Positions 34,901-41,652 of a DNA stretch of 64,000 nucleotides are shown in pieces. The stretch is taken from NCBI RefSeq assembly GCF_000090795.2, contig NW_003546308.1, positions 181,295-245,294 on the forward strand, given 5' to 3'. The position numbers and the translations under genes are program-made. The stretch comes from Amphimedon queenslandica. Lineage: Eukaryota; Porifera; Demospongiae; Haplosclerida; Niphatidae. The notes beneath the pieces were generated by a model. That model made no database searches. It was not told the origin of the DNA and worked only from the letters and a program-made list of their open reading frames with translations. The first letter of the stretch is position 1; each line of letters begins with the position of its first letter.

Positions 34901-35119
34901 GCCCTCAGTAAGATACACGCTAAAGAGCTTGCAGCTTCTGACAAGAAAGACATATTAGTTAACAGTTGCTGTCCGGGTTGGGTAAAGACAGACATGGCTG
35001 GAGACAGAGCTCCTTTGACTCCTGATGAAGGAGCTGTCACACCAGTCACTTGTGCTCTGCTGCCCCCTGGTAGTCCTAATGGAGAATTCTGGAGGGATCA
35101 AAAAGTTTCTGAATGGTGA
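22957..35119 (+). CDS. CBR1: CBR1-like NADPH carbonyl reductase (SDR), with proximal exon set
   Basis: Exons are 22,957-23,257; 34,416-34,573; 34,704-34,782; 34,839-35,119, with phases matching. The product of about 270 residues is the usual CBR1 length. Exon 1 carries the cofactor motif TGSNKGIG and NNAG. Exon 2 carries the catalytic serine region RVVNVASF. Exon 4 carries YGTSK (catalytic Tyr and Lys) and the family signature NSCCPGWVKTDMAG, ending KVSEW. An in-frame ATG at 22,903 could add 18 basic residues; I prefer the inner one because it matches CBR1 starts. Intron 1 is more than 11 kb and contains TRAF-like genes on the other strand. An alternative set of exons 2-4 lies at 40,229-40,944. 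Confidence 0.85.
23283..23333. repeat. Short perfect-looking hairpin in CBR intron 1
   Basis: The arms GTGCGGCCAGATCCTCCACC and GGTGGAGAATCTGACCACAC pair over about 23 bp with three mismatches around a loop of CCTTTTAGG. It lies about 25 bp after the exon 1 donor and may be a foldback element end. The rest of 23,334-23,999 shows no gene. Confidence 0.6.
24000..25295 (-). CDS. TRAF-like RING/zinc-finger/MATH protein 1
   Basis: This is a single-exon gene. The likely start is the eighth codon (ATGGCTACAGG near 25,272), because paralogues all begin MAT. It has a RING-type domain (CGICTLVLRDPHQ, CCFNRFCKSC, CPLC), then a TRAF-type zinc-finger run (about residues 100-220, including NSCIYQPVPCTNKCGEKI and CEYNTVGCNK), and a coiled coil (KLTKEQLESTNKQLKVATR). 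It ends in a MATH/TRAF-C domain (YSPGFYTSPGGYKMLLRVYPNG, EWPFRGEVTVELLNQLGD). The architecture is that of TRAF adaptors in immune and stress signalling; partners are unknown. The canonical RING histidine is replaced by Asn. It is nested on the opposite strand in CBR intron 1. Confidence 0.85.
   Translation of the reverse strand: MIRILTKMATGKVFGGYAYKFVDGEPSDELKCGICTLVLRDPHQVTCCFNRFCKSCIDQIEGKRCPLCQKPTNCFKDGGINREIIALKIHCTNSKKGCEWQGTINETGTSIDTHLNSCIYQPVPCTNKCGEKISRNSLETHLKDNCTKRTVRCQYCKQRGTHQLITSRRHLDECPDLPTQCSNRGCNEKIPRRSLASHNETCLKAIIQCEYNTVGCNKVMKREEQEKHNEESMKVHLKLTKEQLESTNKQLKVATRTINSLQNQSIASKEVIKISQFAKLKRNKENEDWYSPGFYTSPGGYKMLLRVYPNGLCTGKGTGTHISCFMCLEIGEYDDTLEWPFRGEVTVELLNQLGDRNHKKGIISFDESTPEKYRQRVREERSIAGGWGIAEFISHDQLKYNPITNCVYLKDDSLYFRVSVKATSRTKPWLV
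25296..25961. repeat. Spacer duplicated at 28,441-29,330
   Basis: Both spacers share GATCATGTGATAGTTTATATAG at the upstream gene and, further on, TGACACATTTTAA-CAAATAATCTAGTGTGCATG and the segment around CTAGATATGAGATTGGAC. Their similarity shows that a two-gene unit was duplicated. No gene lies inside. Confidence 0.75.
25962..26760 (-). pseudogene. Decayed TRAF-like gene 2
   Basis: The left part (25,962-26,015) matches the end of the MATH domain of gene 4. From about 26,060 to 26,440 it matches the first zinc fingers and RING region (NSCPYQLVPCTNECGEKIRR; CKKPKLKYC), and 26,690-26,730 matches the first codons. The MATH, coiled-coil and later finger regions are deleted, and about 220 bp of unrelated AT-rich sequence interrupts the N-terminal part. 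It is a relic of the duplicate of gene 4. Confidence 0.8.
26761..27108. other. Spacer between TRAF-like genes 2 and 3
   Basis: AT-rich sequence resembling the upstream flank of gene 4 (GGGTGGTCT-TTTACTTT-AATGGTTGTCAT). No gene. Confidence 0.5.
27109..28440 (-). CDS. TRAF-like RING/zinc-finger/MATH protein 3
   Basis: An intact single-exon frame of 443 codons, or 436 from the preferred MAT start. It has RING-type CSICHLVLRDPHQ, CCFNRFCKSC, CPLC and zinc fingers with NSCTYQLVPCINGCGEKIRR and CKYCKQRGRHQ. A longer coiled coil follows (LTKAQLQAISKELESTKEQL), then MATH (WYSPGFYTSLGGYKMSLSVY, LEWPFQGEVTIEILNQLEDK). It is closest to gene 1 in its 5' flank and first codons. The RING histidine is replaced by Asn. 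Same nested antisense position as gene 1. Confidence 0.85.
   Translation of the reverse strand: MIRILTKMATGKVFGGYDYKFVNGEPRGALKCSICHLVLRDPHQVTCCFNRFCKSCLDQMEDKRCPLCREPINYFKDGGINREIIALKVYCTKSEEGCEWQGTINEIGTSIDTHLNSCTYQLVPCINGCGEKIRRSALKTHLTGNCTKRMVNCKYCKQRGRHQLITSSNHLNECPDLPFQCSNEGCNEKISRRSLASHNETCPKAIIPCEYNTVGCNKKMKREEQEIHNEESTEMHLKLTKAQLQAISKELESTKEQLKESTETIKSLIAQKNPLIASNEVIKLSQYTKKKGKNEEWYSPGFYTSLGGYKMSLSVYPNGAGDGKGTHVSGFMHLMAGEYDDTLEWPFQGEVTIEILNQLEDKNHRKRTFSFNESIRNEYKQRVREGRSANGWGSQKFISHEGLEYNPVTNCQYLKDDSLYFRVSVKVTSKTKSWLAGTSRIIS
28441..29314. repeat. Spacer duplicated from/at 25,296-25,961
   Basis: The left portion repeats the upstream flank of gene 1 and the right portion its further flank, with an extra block of about 250 bp in between (about 28,700-28,950). 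No gene. Confidence 0.7.
29315..30676 (-). CDS. TRAF-like RING/zinc-finger/MATH protein 4
   Basis: An intact single-exon frame of 453 codons with a distinct N-terminus (MIMIAAPIPLVPVAIASRAL), hydrophobic and unlike the MAT start of its paralogues. The RING-type domain has a wider last loop: CAICTLVSRDPQQ, CCYNTFCNTC, then HEQHRENIKCPMC. Zinc fingers, a coiled coil (TDGRLQMTKEKLQEATETIK) and a MATH domain (WYSPGFYTSPGGYKMSLSVY, EWPFQGEVTIELLNQLEDR) follow. The hydrophobic start could anchor or target the protein, but it could also be a mis-chosen start. The RING histidine position is Asn. Confidence 0.82.
   Translation of the reverse strand: MIMIAAPIPLVPVAIASRALVRAYGGYDFKFVDGEPDHKYICAICTLVSRDPQQVTCCYNTFCNTCLQSLEQHEQHRENIKCPMCKNPLQYFPDGKFNREIIALKVYCTNSEEGCEWQGTINETGTSIDTHLNSCPYQLVPCTNGCGEKIKRSLLKTHLTDNCTKRMVNCQYCNRRSTHQLITSRNHLLECPDLPIQCSNEGCNEKIPRHSLASHNEACPKAIIPCEYNTVGCNKKMKREEQESHNKESMEVHLQLTDGRLQMTKEKLQEATETIKSLKTTLEQKNQLTASLVFKISQFTNKKEEDEKWYSPGFYTSPGGYKMSLSVYPNEDGDDGKTTYISCYISLMAGEYDDILEWPFQGEVTIELLNQLEDRNHKKGVIRFDDSTPDDCKERVGEGLSSNSWGRPKFISHKELDQHNSFSHFQYLKDDSLYLRVSVKVTSRAKSWLNCKN
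30677..31083. other. Spacer upstream of gene 4; no gene
   Basis: AT-rich. It carries the upstream-flank motif GGGTGGTCTGTTTACTTTTAA shared with the relic at 26,760. No coding potential seen. Confidence 0.45.
31084..32663 (-). pseudogene. TRAF-like gene 5, probably inactivated
   Basis: Full architecture is present: RING-type CSICTFVLCDPHQ, CCAKRFCKSC, CPLC; zinc fingers; a long coiled coil with repeats like QVTYKQMEMTKEQLKVTKE; and MATH from about 31,590 to 31,084. An in-frame TGA replaces the Arg codon found in the paralogues between the first and second finger groups (about 32,160). The coiled coil and MATH parts are also out of frame by one base near 31,635. A (GT/CTTT)-rich stretch near 31,770-31,838 with GTAAGT and ACAAG ends looks like an added intron. 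The start is probably the inner ATG (MATGRHRYRF) near 32,573. It could still make a truncated RING protein. Confidence 0.75.
32868..34148 (-). CDS. TRAF-like RING/zinc-finger/MATH protein 6
   Basis: An intact single-exon frame of 426 codons starting MATDGEYGGYKYKF. RING-type CSMCQLVVRDPHQ, CCSNRLCKSC, with a longer loop (RLIPTGIARAFKKVN) before CPLC. Zinc fingers include NSCPYQQVPCTNECGAMVRR. The coiled coil is short (IKQHLEVAMKKIDALQ) and MATH closes the protein (WYSPGFYTSPGGYKMSLRVH, EWPFRGEVTVELLNQLEDK). The upstream flank, with GTCTGTTTACTGTAACTGG and TTGCTATGACAT, is shared with genes 5 and 8 and may hold their promoter. Confidence 0.85.
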   Translation of the reverse strand: MATDGEYGGYKYKFVDGEPRKVLKCSMCQLVVRDPHQITCCSNRLCKSCLDRLIPTGIARAFKKVNCPLCQKPMNRYFKDGGINREIIALKVYCTNSEEGCKWQGTINETDDTSIDTHLNSCPYQQVPCTNECGAMVRRGELKTHLTDKCHKRIAHCQYCKKEGPWKLIVSESHHDKCPDVPIQCSNEGCNEKIPRRSLASHNETCPKAIIPCEYNTVGCNKKMKREEQEKHNEESIKQHLEVAMKKIDALQSTKHVFQLTTYKEKKGDEDWYSPGFYTSPGGYKMSLRVHPNGLCTGKGTGTHVSCFMCLEIGEYDDTLEWPFRGEVTVELLNQLEDKNHKKETVSFNETTRDEPRQRVREGKSSRGLGIFKFISHEQLEYNPATNCQYLKDDSLYFRVSVKVTSKTKPWLVGASGIQKLNKENR

Positions 35120-35825
35120 TCTTTCTAAATCACAGTGATCTTAATAAACTTTAATTAATAGTTTATTTAAAACTGCCTAGTTTCCATGTAGTGATTTGAT
35201 AGCTAGTTATAGCTTTTTATTTTCAAAAAAAATTAGTTTTATAGCATGTTATTAAAACTATAAAAACAGGACAGTGTTAATAGCAGCTTCATAAAAGTTT
35301 TAGAAGAGGCAAAGTTCTTGGCTATGGCTCAGGATTAACAGCAACAACAAGGTCAATAGATCCCTGTACATAACACATAATAATTTTTAATTTTTTAGAA
35401 TCTTTTGTTCACTTACCGAGCGTGAGTCCATTGCTCTTTTGAAAGCTTCTCCAGCTTCATCATGTGACACATCAACAAGACTGACACCATCACATACCAG
35501 CACCTGATCACCAACGTTGAGTTTACCTTTATAATGGAAAATAATAAAATGATCATATTATATTTTTTATATTTTTTCTCCTCTCTCTCTCTTATATTAC
35601 CATAGCTATGAGCTGCTCCTCCTTCAATTATTCTTGATATTATTATTTTGGGTCCAAGTGGTGTGTCCCTTCCTCCCCTTATTGCCAACTTCAGTGGCCC
35701 ATTCTATTGTCAAAGTTAAGGGAAACCATTTCAAGAGTATCTTCACCAAAAATAAAAGGTACTAACTTTTGGTATTGTGTGGTATTGTACCTGCCTTCCT
35801 TCCAATATATCCTGACTAAACTACA
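34395..35825. repeat. Segmental duplication, proximal copy (CBR and harmonin 3' ends)
   Basis: About 1.4 kb matches 40,208-41,652 closely in exons and introns. It holds CBR exons 2-4 on plus and the last four harmonin exons on minus, tail to tail. The similarity ends just past the 25-bp harmonin micro-exon. Confidence 0.9.
35332..35818 (-). CDS. Orphan copy of the last four harmonin exons (PDZ3)
   Basis: The blocks correspond to a 25-bp micro-exon (about 35,794-35,818), the exon beginning NGPLKLAIRGGRDTPLGPK (about 35,603-35,706), the exon with KLNVGDQVLVCDGVSLVDV (about 35,418-35,528), and the terminal exon GSIDLVVAVNPEP plus stop (35,332-35,374). Splice sites and frame are intact. No upstream harmonin exons exist between here and 41.1 kb, so this could only be used by splicing from the main gene across about 6 kb. 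It is either an alternative terminal PDZ or a remnant that has not yet decayed. Confidence 0.7.
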
Positions 35826-35856
35826 TGTATATAATAATTATAATAGTATAAAGCCC

Positions 35857-35866
35857 ANNNNNNNNN
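35857..35866. other. Assembly gap
   Basis: Ten Ns just beyond the proximal duplication; true size unknown. Confidence 0.9.
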
Positions 35867-35890
35867 NATTTAAGAAAAACTTTGTGTGTA

Positions 35891-36093
35891 CCGTATAACA
35901 CTTTATTTTGGCAGTGCTTTATTTTGGTGATTTTGCTGTAAAATTGTAATTGGTGGTTTTTAATTTGGTGGTTTTTAATTTGGTGGTTTTTGTGTACACA
36001 TGCATTACTGAGCATGCGCATTAATGATTGGCGGTTTTAATATTGGTGATTCTGCTTGCAAACCGCCAATCGCCAAATTAAAGCGCTATACGG
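35891..36093. mobile_element. MITE of about 203 bp with TA target duplication
   Basis: The ends CCGTATAACACTTTATTTTG and the reverse complement of AAATTAAAGCGCTATACGG form imperfect inverted repeats of about 25 bp, flanked on each side by TA. The interior has repeats of TTTTAATTTGGTGG and no coding frame. The TA duplication fits a Tc1/mariner-type or similar source. The 285 bp to the next gene are AT-rich and empty. Confidence 0.7.
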
Positions 36094-36378
36094 TATTGCA
36101 ATGCATTTTATAAACATGAAATATTTTAAGGTGACTTTAATTTAGCAAAATTTAAAAAAAGTAAAATTAAAAACCTGATAGTAGCACATGTGTAAAATGA
36201 ACACATAACAATTAAAAATTTTAATAATAAAGGCAGTAAAATATTCCAATTCTAACATAATTTAACTATTTAACTAGCAATATTATAATGCTTAAAGTTA
36301 CATATTTAAGCAAAAACAATTTGTACACTTTAAAATAAGACACTAAATGTACAAGACATTTGCACTACTTGCTAAGAT

Positions 36379-37662
36379 TTAAAGTTGTTCCTTATTTCCT
36401 GTTTGTATAATCCTTGATGCTCCCACTAGCCATGGCTTTGTCTTTGATGTAACCTTCACACTGACTCTGAAGTACAGACTATCATCTTTAAGATACTGAC
36501 AATTAGTAACTGGTTTGTACTTTAACTCTTCATGTGATATGAACTTTGAGGGACCCCATCCACCGCTTGCAATGCTACCTTCCCTCACTCTTTGCTTAGA
36601 TACATCTGGTGCTGATCTATTATATAATAAGGTACGTGTCCAATGATTCTTATCCTGCAATTGATTCAGTAGTTCTATAGTAACTTCTCCTTGAAATGGC
36701 CACCCCAAAATATCATCATATTCTCCTGCCATGAGGTTAATGGAGCAAGAGATGTGTGTACCTTCACCAGTACCAGTACCGTTAGGATAAACACGTAGTA
36801 ACATCTTATATCCTCCTGGTGATGTGTAGAAGCCTGGGCTGAACCATGTCATATTTCCTTCTTTCTTCTTAGTAAATTGATTTAGTTTCCACACTTCATT
36901 TGATGCTATTAATGGATTTCTCAGCTTTAATGATTTTATTGTTTCTATTGCCAATTGTAGATGTTGTTTTATCTCTTCTTCATTATGTTTCTCTTGTTCT
37001 TCTCTCTTCATTCTCTTAGTACATCCAACAGTATTGTATTCACATGGTATGATAGCTTTAGGGCAGGTCTCATTGTGTAATGCTAGTGAACTTTGTGGCA
37101 TTTTCTCATCGCAACCTTCATTACTACATTGGATTGGGAGGTCAGGACACTCATCAAGATGATTTCGGCTTGTTATCAGTTGGTGTGTGGCTCTTCGCTT
37201 GCAATACTGACAGTTAACAATTCGCTTAGGACAGTCGTCTGTCAGATGTGTCTCCAGTTTACTTCTCCTCATCTTCATTCCACATTTATTAGTACAAGGT
37301 ACCTGTTGATAGGTACAGCTATTATTAAGATGAGTAACGATATCATTAATAGTCCCCATCCATTGGCACCCACTATCAGTGTTAGTGCAATAAACCTCAA
37401 GTGACTTTATTCCCCTTTCTGCTCTTCCATCTTTGAAGTACTTTCCTTCTAGTGAGCTACGACAAGTTGGGCAGATAAACCCTTGGCCCTTCCTCTTTAG
37501 TGTATCCAGACAGCTCTTACAGTATATCTTGTAGCAACAGGTAACTTGTTGAGGATCCCGTGCTACCAGTGTACAGATATGGCATTGATACTCATTGGGA
37601 GGATCACCATCAACAAACTTATAGCTATAACCACCATATTGAGCACCATTAGCAGTAGCCAT
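36379..37662 (-). CDS. TRAF-like RING/zinc-finger/MATH protein 7
   Basis: An intact single-exon frame of 427 codons starting MATANGAQYGGYSYKF. RING-type CHICTLVARDPQQ, CCYKIYCKSC, CPTC; the His position is Lys. Fingers include NSCTYQQVPCTNKCGMKMRR. It has a short coiled coil and a MATH domain (WFSPGFYTSPGGYKMLLRVY, GWPFQGEVTIELLNQLQDK). It is the most diverged complete member in its RING and first finger. It lies between the two copies of the CBR/harmonin duplication. Confidence 0.85.
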   Translation of the reverse strand: MATANGAQYGGYSYKFVDGDPPNEYQCHICTLVARDPQQVTCCYKIYCKSCLDTLKRKGQGFICPTCRSSLEGKYFKDGRAERGIKSLEVYCTNTDSGCQWMGTINDIVTHLNNSCTYQQVPCTNKCGMKMRRSKLETHLTDDCPKRIVNCQYCKRRATHQLITSRNHLDECPDLPIQCSNEGCDEKMPQSSLALHNETCPKAIIPCEYNTVGCTKRMKREEQEKHNEEEIKQHLQLAIETIKSLKLRNPLIASNEVWKLNQFTKKKEGNMTWFSPGFYTSPGGYKMLLRVYPNGTGTGEGTHISCSINLMAGEYDDILGWPFQGEVTIELLNQLQDKNHWTRTLLYNRSAPDVSKQRVREGSIASGGWGPSKFISHEELKYKPVTNCQYLKDDSLYFRVSVKVTSKTKPWLVGASRIIQTGNKEQL

Positions 37663-38593
37663 TCTAGATCATGTCATGTGAGAGTTTATGCTGTTATAAC
37701 CTTATTAAGGCTTACAGTTTACATTTCTTGAGGTGATGATAGTCCAGTGACTATAAAGCATAAGCCATTAAGTGCTTTATGCTGCCATTGTAGGATTACA
37801 GGGTTTGTTTGCCATTTTAGCACTATTATTTATAGCCAAACTATGTATGGTATAATTATAATCATAATACGGTGTCGACTTTATTTCAAACAAGCTTTGT
37901 GCTAGAATATCACACTATAAATTGTAGTGAGTTTAGTCTCATTTATTTGCAATTTTTAACTTTAGATTTTTGTTGTTACATGTATTTGTATCAACAATGG
38001 AAAAATTTAAAATGTTCATTTATATTTAAATTAAATTTTTGCTTTATTTAATTTAATGTACAAAATGTTATACATGGAATAAAAGTCTAATTATCTAGCT
38101 GAAATTTTTTTTATTATAATTTAAAGCCACTCAAATAAGCTTTTGGGGCTGATGCTAGTGCTGGCAGGTGGTTCATTAAGTTTTTTATTGCAATATGCAT
38201 GTAATTAAATAATGTATCAAATGCAGATGGGAATAGAAAATCTATTTCTATAGTTGGAATGGCCTAATGCTCATAAAAATTGATAGGGATAATATATATA
38301 GGCAACTTATATAGTGACTATTAATATTATAGAATTGGATTTTTGCATGGAAAATGCACTTCTATTAAATTTTTATTTTACATGTGATTTGTTTTGTAGC
38401 ATTTCCTGTACTCTAATATCTGTTTGTAGTTACCTCATTTTACATGATACCATTATGTACCCATTAGATTACAATTTCATATTCATAAATTAAATTTTAA
38501 ATAATTTTTTATTATTGGATAAATCTAAAATCTAAAACTGTTATTAATATATCCTACTCAGCTTTAATATTTAAATTTGATAACAGCCATGTA
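37663..38593. other. AT-rich spacer; no gene
   Basis: The sequence is strongly AT-rich and no coding frame, RNA gene or clear repeat was seen. Upstream of gene 7 it carries a flank unlike that of genes 5, 6 and 8. Confidence 0.4.
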
Positions 38594-39943
38594 TTAGTCC
38601 TTTTTTACCAGCCATAGTTTTGTCGTTGATCTATGATTCACACTGACTCTGAAGTACAGGCAATCATTTTTAAGATACTGACAGTTATACAATGACCTGT
38701 CATGAGGCATGGACCTATGACTTATTTGAATAGCTGCTTTTCTCACCTGATGATAACCTAATTCACTTTGTGATATGAAGTCAGGTATATCCCTAAGTTT
38801 TGAGCTTATATCTTTTTGCACTCTTTCCTTGAATTCATGTGGAGTTGCTTCATAATAAGAAAGAACTACCTTCTTATGATTCCTATCCTCCAGTTGATTC
38901 AGTAGTTCTATAGTAACTTCTCCTTGAAATGGCCACTCCAATGTATCATCATATTCTCCTGCCATGAGGCCAATGGAGCAAGAGACGTGTGTACCTTTAG
39001 CTTCCTTATAACCATTTGGACAAACATGTAATTCCATTTTATATCCTCCTTGTAAAGTGTAGAAGCCTGGACTCTGCCAAATTCCATTGCTTTCTTTCTT
39101 TTCTGCAAACTGGCTTAATTTAAATACTTCATTTGATGCTATTAATGGATGTTTCTTCTCTAGGGCTGCTTTCAGAGTTTCTGTTGTCACCTGTAGTTGT
39201 TTTTTTGTCATCTGCAGATGTACTTTTGTTGATTCTTCATTGTGCTTCTCTTGTTCTTCTCTCTTCATTCTCTCATCACATCCAACAGTATTGTATTCAC
39301 ATGGTATGATAGCTTTAGGGCAGGTCTCATTGTGTGATGCTAGTGAACGTCGTAGCATTTTCTCATTGCAACCTTCATTGCTGCATTGGATTGGGAGGTC
39401 AGGACACTCATCAAGATGACTCCTGCTTGTTATCAGTTGGTGTGTGCCTTTTCGTTTACAAATCTGACAGTTAACAATGCGCTTAGGACAGTTATTTGTC
39501 AGATGTGTCTTCAGTGAACTTTTCCTAATCTTCTCTCCACATCCATTAGTACAAGGTACCAGTTGATAGGGACAACTATTAAGATGAGTATCAATTGATG
39601 TATCAGTTTCATTAATAGTTCCCTGCCACTCACAACCCTCCTCACTGTTAGTACAGTAAACCTTAAGGGATATGATCTCACGATTGATGCCACCATCTCT
39701 GAAGTAGTTGTCATTGATTGGCTCTCGACATAAAGGACAATTTTTACCTTGTAGTTGGTCTAGACAGCTTTTACAAAATCTGTTTGAGCAGCAGGTAACT
39801 TGATGAGGATCACGTAGTACAAGGTGACAAATGCTGCATTTTAATTGATCCCTAGGCTCACCATCAATGAACTCATAGTCGTACCCACTGCATCCTTTAT
39901 TATCAGGAATCGATGAAAAGTCAGTGGCTGTTGCAGTAGCCAT
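38594..39943 (-). CDS. TRAF-like RING/zinc-finger/MATH protein 8
   Basis: An intact single-exon frame of 449 codons starting MATATATDFSSIPDNKG. RING-type CSICHLVLRDPHQ, CCSNRFCKSC, CPLC. Fingers include NSCPYQLVPCTNGCGEKIRK, followed by a coiled coil (VHLQMTKKQLQVTTETLKAA). The MATH domain is extended near its end by about 15 residues (VRKAAIQISHRSMPHDRS) before YNCQYLKND. Its upstream flank matches gene 6 and it directly precedes the distal duplication, as gene 6 precedes the proximal one. This suggests the TRAF gene was part of the duplicated unit. Confidence 0.85.
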   Translation of the reverse strand: MATATATDFSSIPDNKGCSGYDYEFIDGEPRDQLKCSICHLVLRDPHQVTCCSNRFCKSCLDQLQGKNCPLCREPINDNYFRDGGINREIISLKVYCTNSEEGCEWQGTINETDTSIDTHLNSCPYQLVPCTNGCGEKIRKSSLKTHLTNNCPKRIVNCQICKRKGTHQLITSRSHLDECPDLPIQCSNEGCNEKMLRRSLASHNETCPKAIIPCEYNTVGCDERMKREEQEKHNEESTKVHLQMTKKQLQVTTETLKAALEKKHPLIASNEVFKLSQFAEKKESNGIWQSPGFYTLQGGYKMELHVCPNGYKEAKGTHVSCSIGLMAGEYDDTLEWPFQGEVTIELLNQLEDRNHKKVVLSYYEATPHEFKERVQKDISSKLRDIPDFISQSELGYHQVRKAAIQISHRSMPHDRSLYNCQYLKNDCLYFRVSVNHRSTTKLWLVKKD

Positions 39944-40207
39944 TGAGTATTGCAGGGTGTGTCTGTTTACTGTAACTGGTTGCTATGACATCTTTAGACT
40001 ATGAATATGCTATATTAATATTAATGTAATTAAAAGCTACTGCCAGCTGCATTAAACAAATATTTTAACTGCATTTTGCATTGTTTGATACTTGATATTG
40101 TACTGAACAATTGTATAAATTTTTAATTAAAATTAAAATTTATTTTATTAAATTTATTTTTTGGTAAAATTGAACAATTATATCTTTATAATTCTTGCAT
40201 ATTATAA

Positions 40208-41652
40208 TTGTATCATTTTATACAATAGCTCCTGACTTGGAACAAGCCACTGTTACCATGGCTACCAACTTCACAGCTACTCTAAATATTTCTCGTGCTT
40301 TCTTCCCTCTCCTGCGTCCTGGAGCTCGTGTTGTTAACGTTGCATCATTCACTGGGAAACTTAGTAAATATGGACCAGCTGTAAAGGTTAGGAGTGCACT
40401 CTGTAATTTTGATAAACTTGTTAAATATAAATGGGCATATTCTAGTGTATGTACATTCAGAAAATGATGAAATAGAAAACTCAATAAAAATTAAATACAA
40501 TGACATCAAAATTATATCCTTTATATAGGCTAAATTCACAGATCCTAATCTGACTCAGGCTGGCCTAGTATCATTGATGGAAGAATACATTTCTGTTATC
40601 AGAGAAGGTACATTATGAACTATTTCATATTACTAATGTAGATACACCATACATTTAAAACAGGTAAAGCTAGTGAGCTAGGCTGGAACAATACCAAGTA
40701 TGGTACAAGCAAAACAGCAGTCATTGCCCTCAGCAAGATACATGCTAAAGAGCTTGCAGCTTCTGACAAGGAAGACATATTGGTTAACAGCTGCTGTCCA
40801 GGTTGGGTGAAGATGGACATGGCTGGGGACAGAGCTCCCCTGACTCCTGATGAAGGAGCTGTCACACCAGTCACTTGTGCTCTGTTGCCCCCTGGTAGTC
40901 CTAATGGAGAGTTCTGGAGGGATCAAAAAGTTTCTGAATGGTGACCTTTCTAAATCACAGTGATCTTAATAAACTTTAATTAATAGTTTATCTGAAACTG
41001 GCTAGGCTGCCATGTAGTGATTTGATAGCTAGTTATAGCTTTTTTATTTCAAAAAATTAGTTTTATACCATGTTATTAAAACTATAAAAACAGGACAGTG
41101 TTTGTAGCAGCTTCAAAAAAGTTTTAGAAGAGGCAAAGTTCTTGGCTATGGCTCAGGATTGACAGCAACAACAAGGTCAATAGACCCCTGTACATAACAC
41201 AAAATAATTTATAATTTTTTAGAACCTTTTGTTCACTTACCGAGCGTGAGTCCATTGCTCTCTTGAAAGCTTCTCCAGCTTCATCATGTGACACATCAAC
41301 GAGACTAACACCATCACATGCCAGCACCTGATCACCAACATTGAGTTTACCTTTATAATAGAAAATAATAAAATGATTATAATTATTGTCTTTTTATATT
41401 TTTCTTCTCTTTCTCTTTTATAATACCATAGCTATGAGCTGCTCCTCCTTCAATTATTCTTGATATTATTATTTTTGGTCCAAGTGGTGTGTCCCTTCCT
41501 CCTCTTATTGCCAACTTCAGTGGCCCACTCTATTGTCAAAGTTAAGGGAAACCATTTCAAGAGTATCTTCACCCAAAATAAAAGGTACTGACTTTTGGTA
41601 TTGTGTGGTGTTGTACCTGCCTTCCTTCCAATATATCCTGACTAAACTGCAT
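40208..41652. repeat. Segmental duplication, distal copy
   Basis: Partner of 34,395-35,825. It contains CBR exons 2-4 (plus) and the functional 3' end of harmonin (minus). Confidence 0.9.
40229..40944 (+). CDS. Second set of CBR1-like exons 2-4
   Basis: Exons 40,229-40,386; 40,529-40,607; 40,664-40,944 keep the same phases, splice sites and stop as the proximal set. Only a few residues differ: Glu to Gln in exon 3, Lys to Glu, and Thr to Met in exon 4 (GWVKMDMAG against GWVKTDMAG). No second exon 1 is present, so these exons need splicing from 22,957-23,257 across about 17 kb, or they are unused. The catalytic Ser region and YGTSK are kept. Confidence 0.7.
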
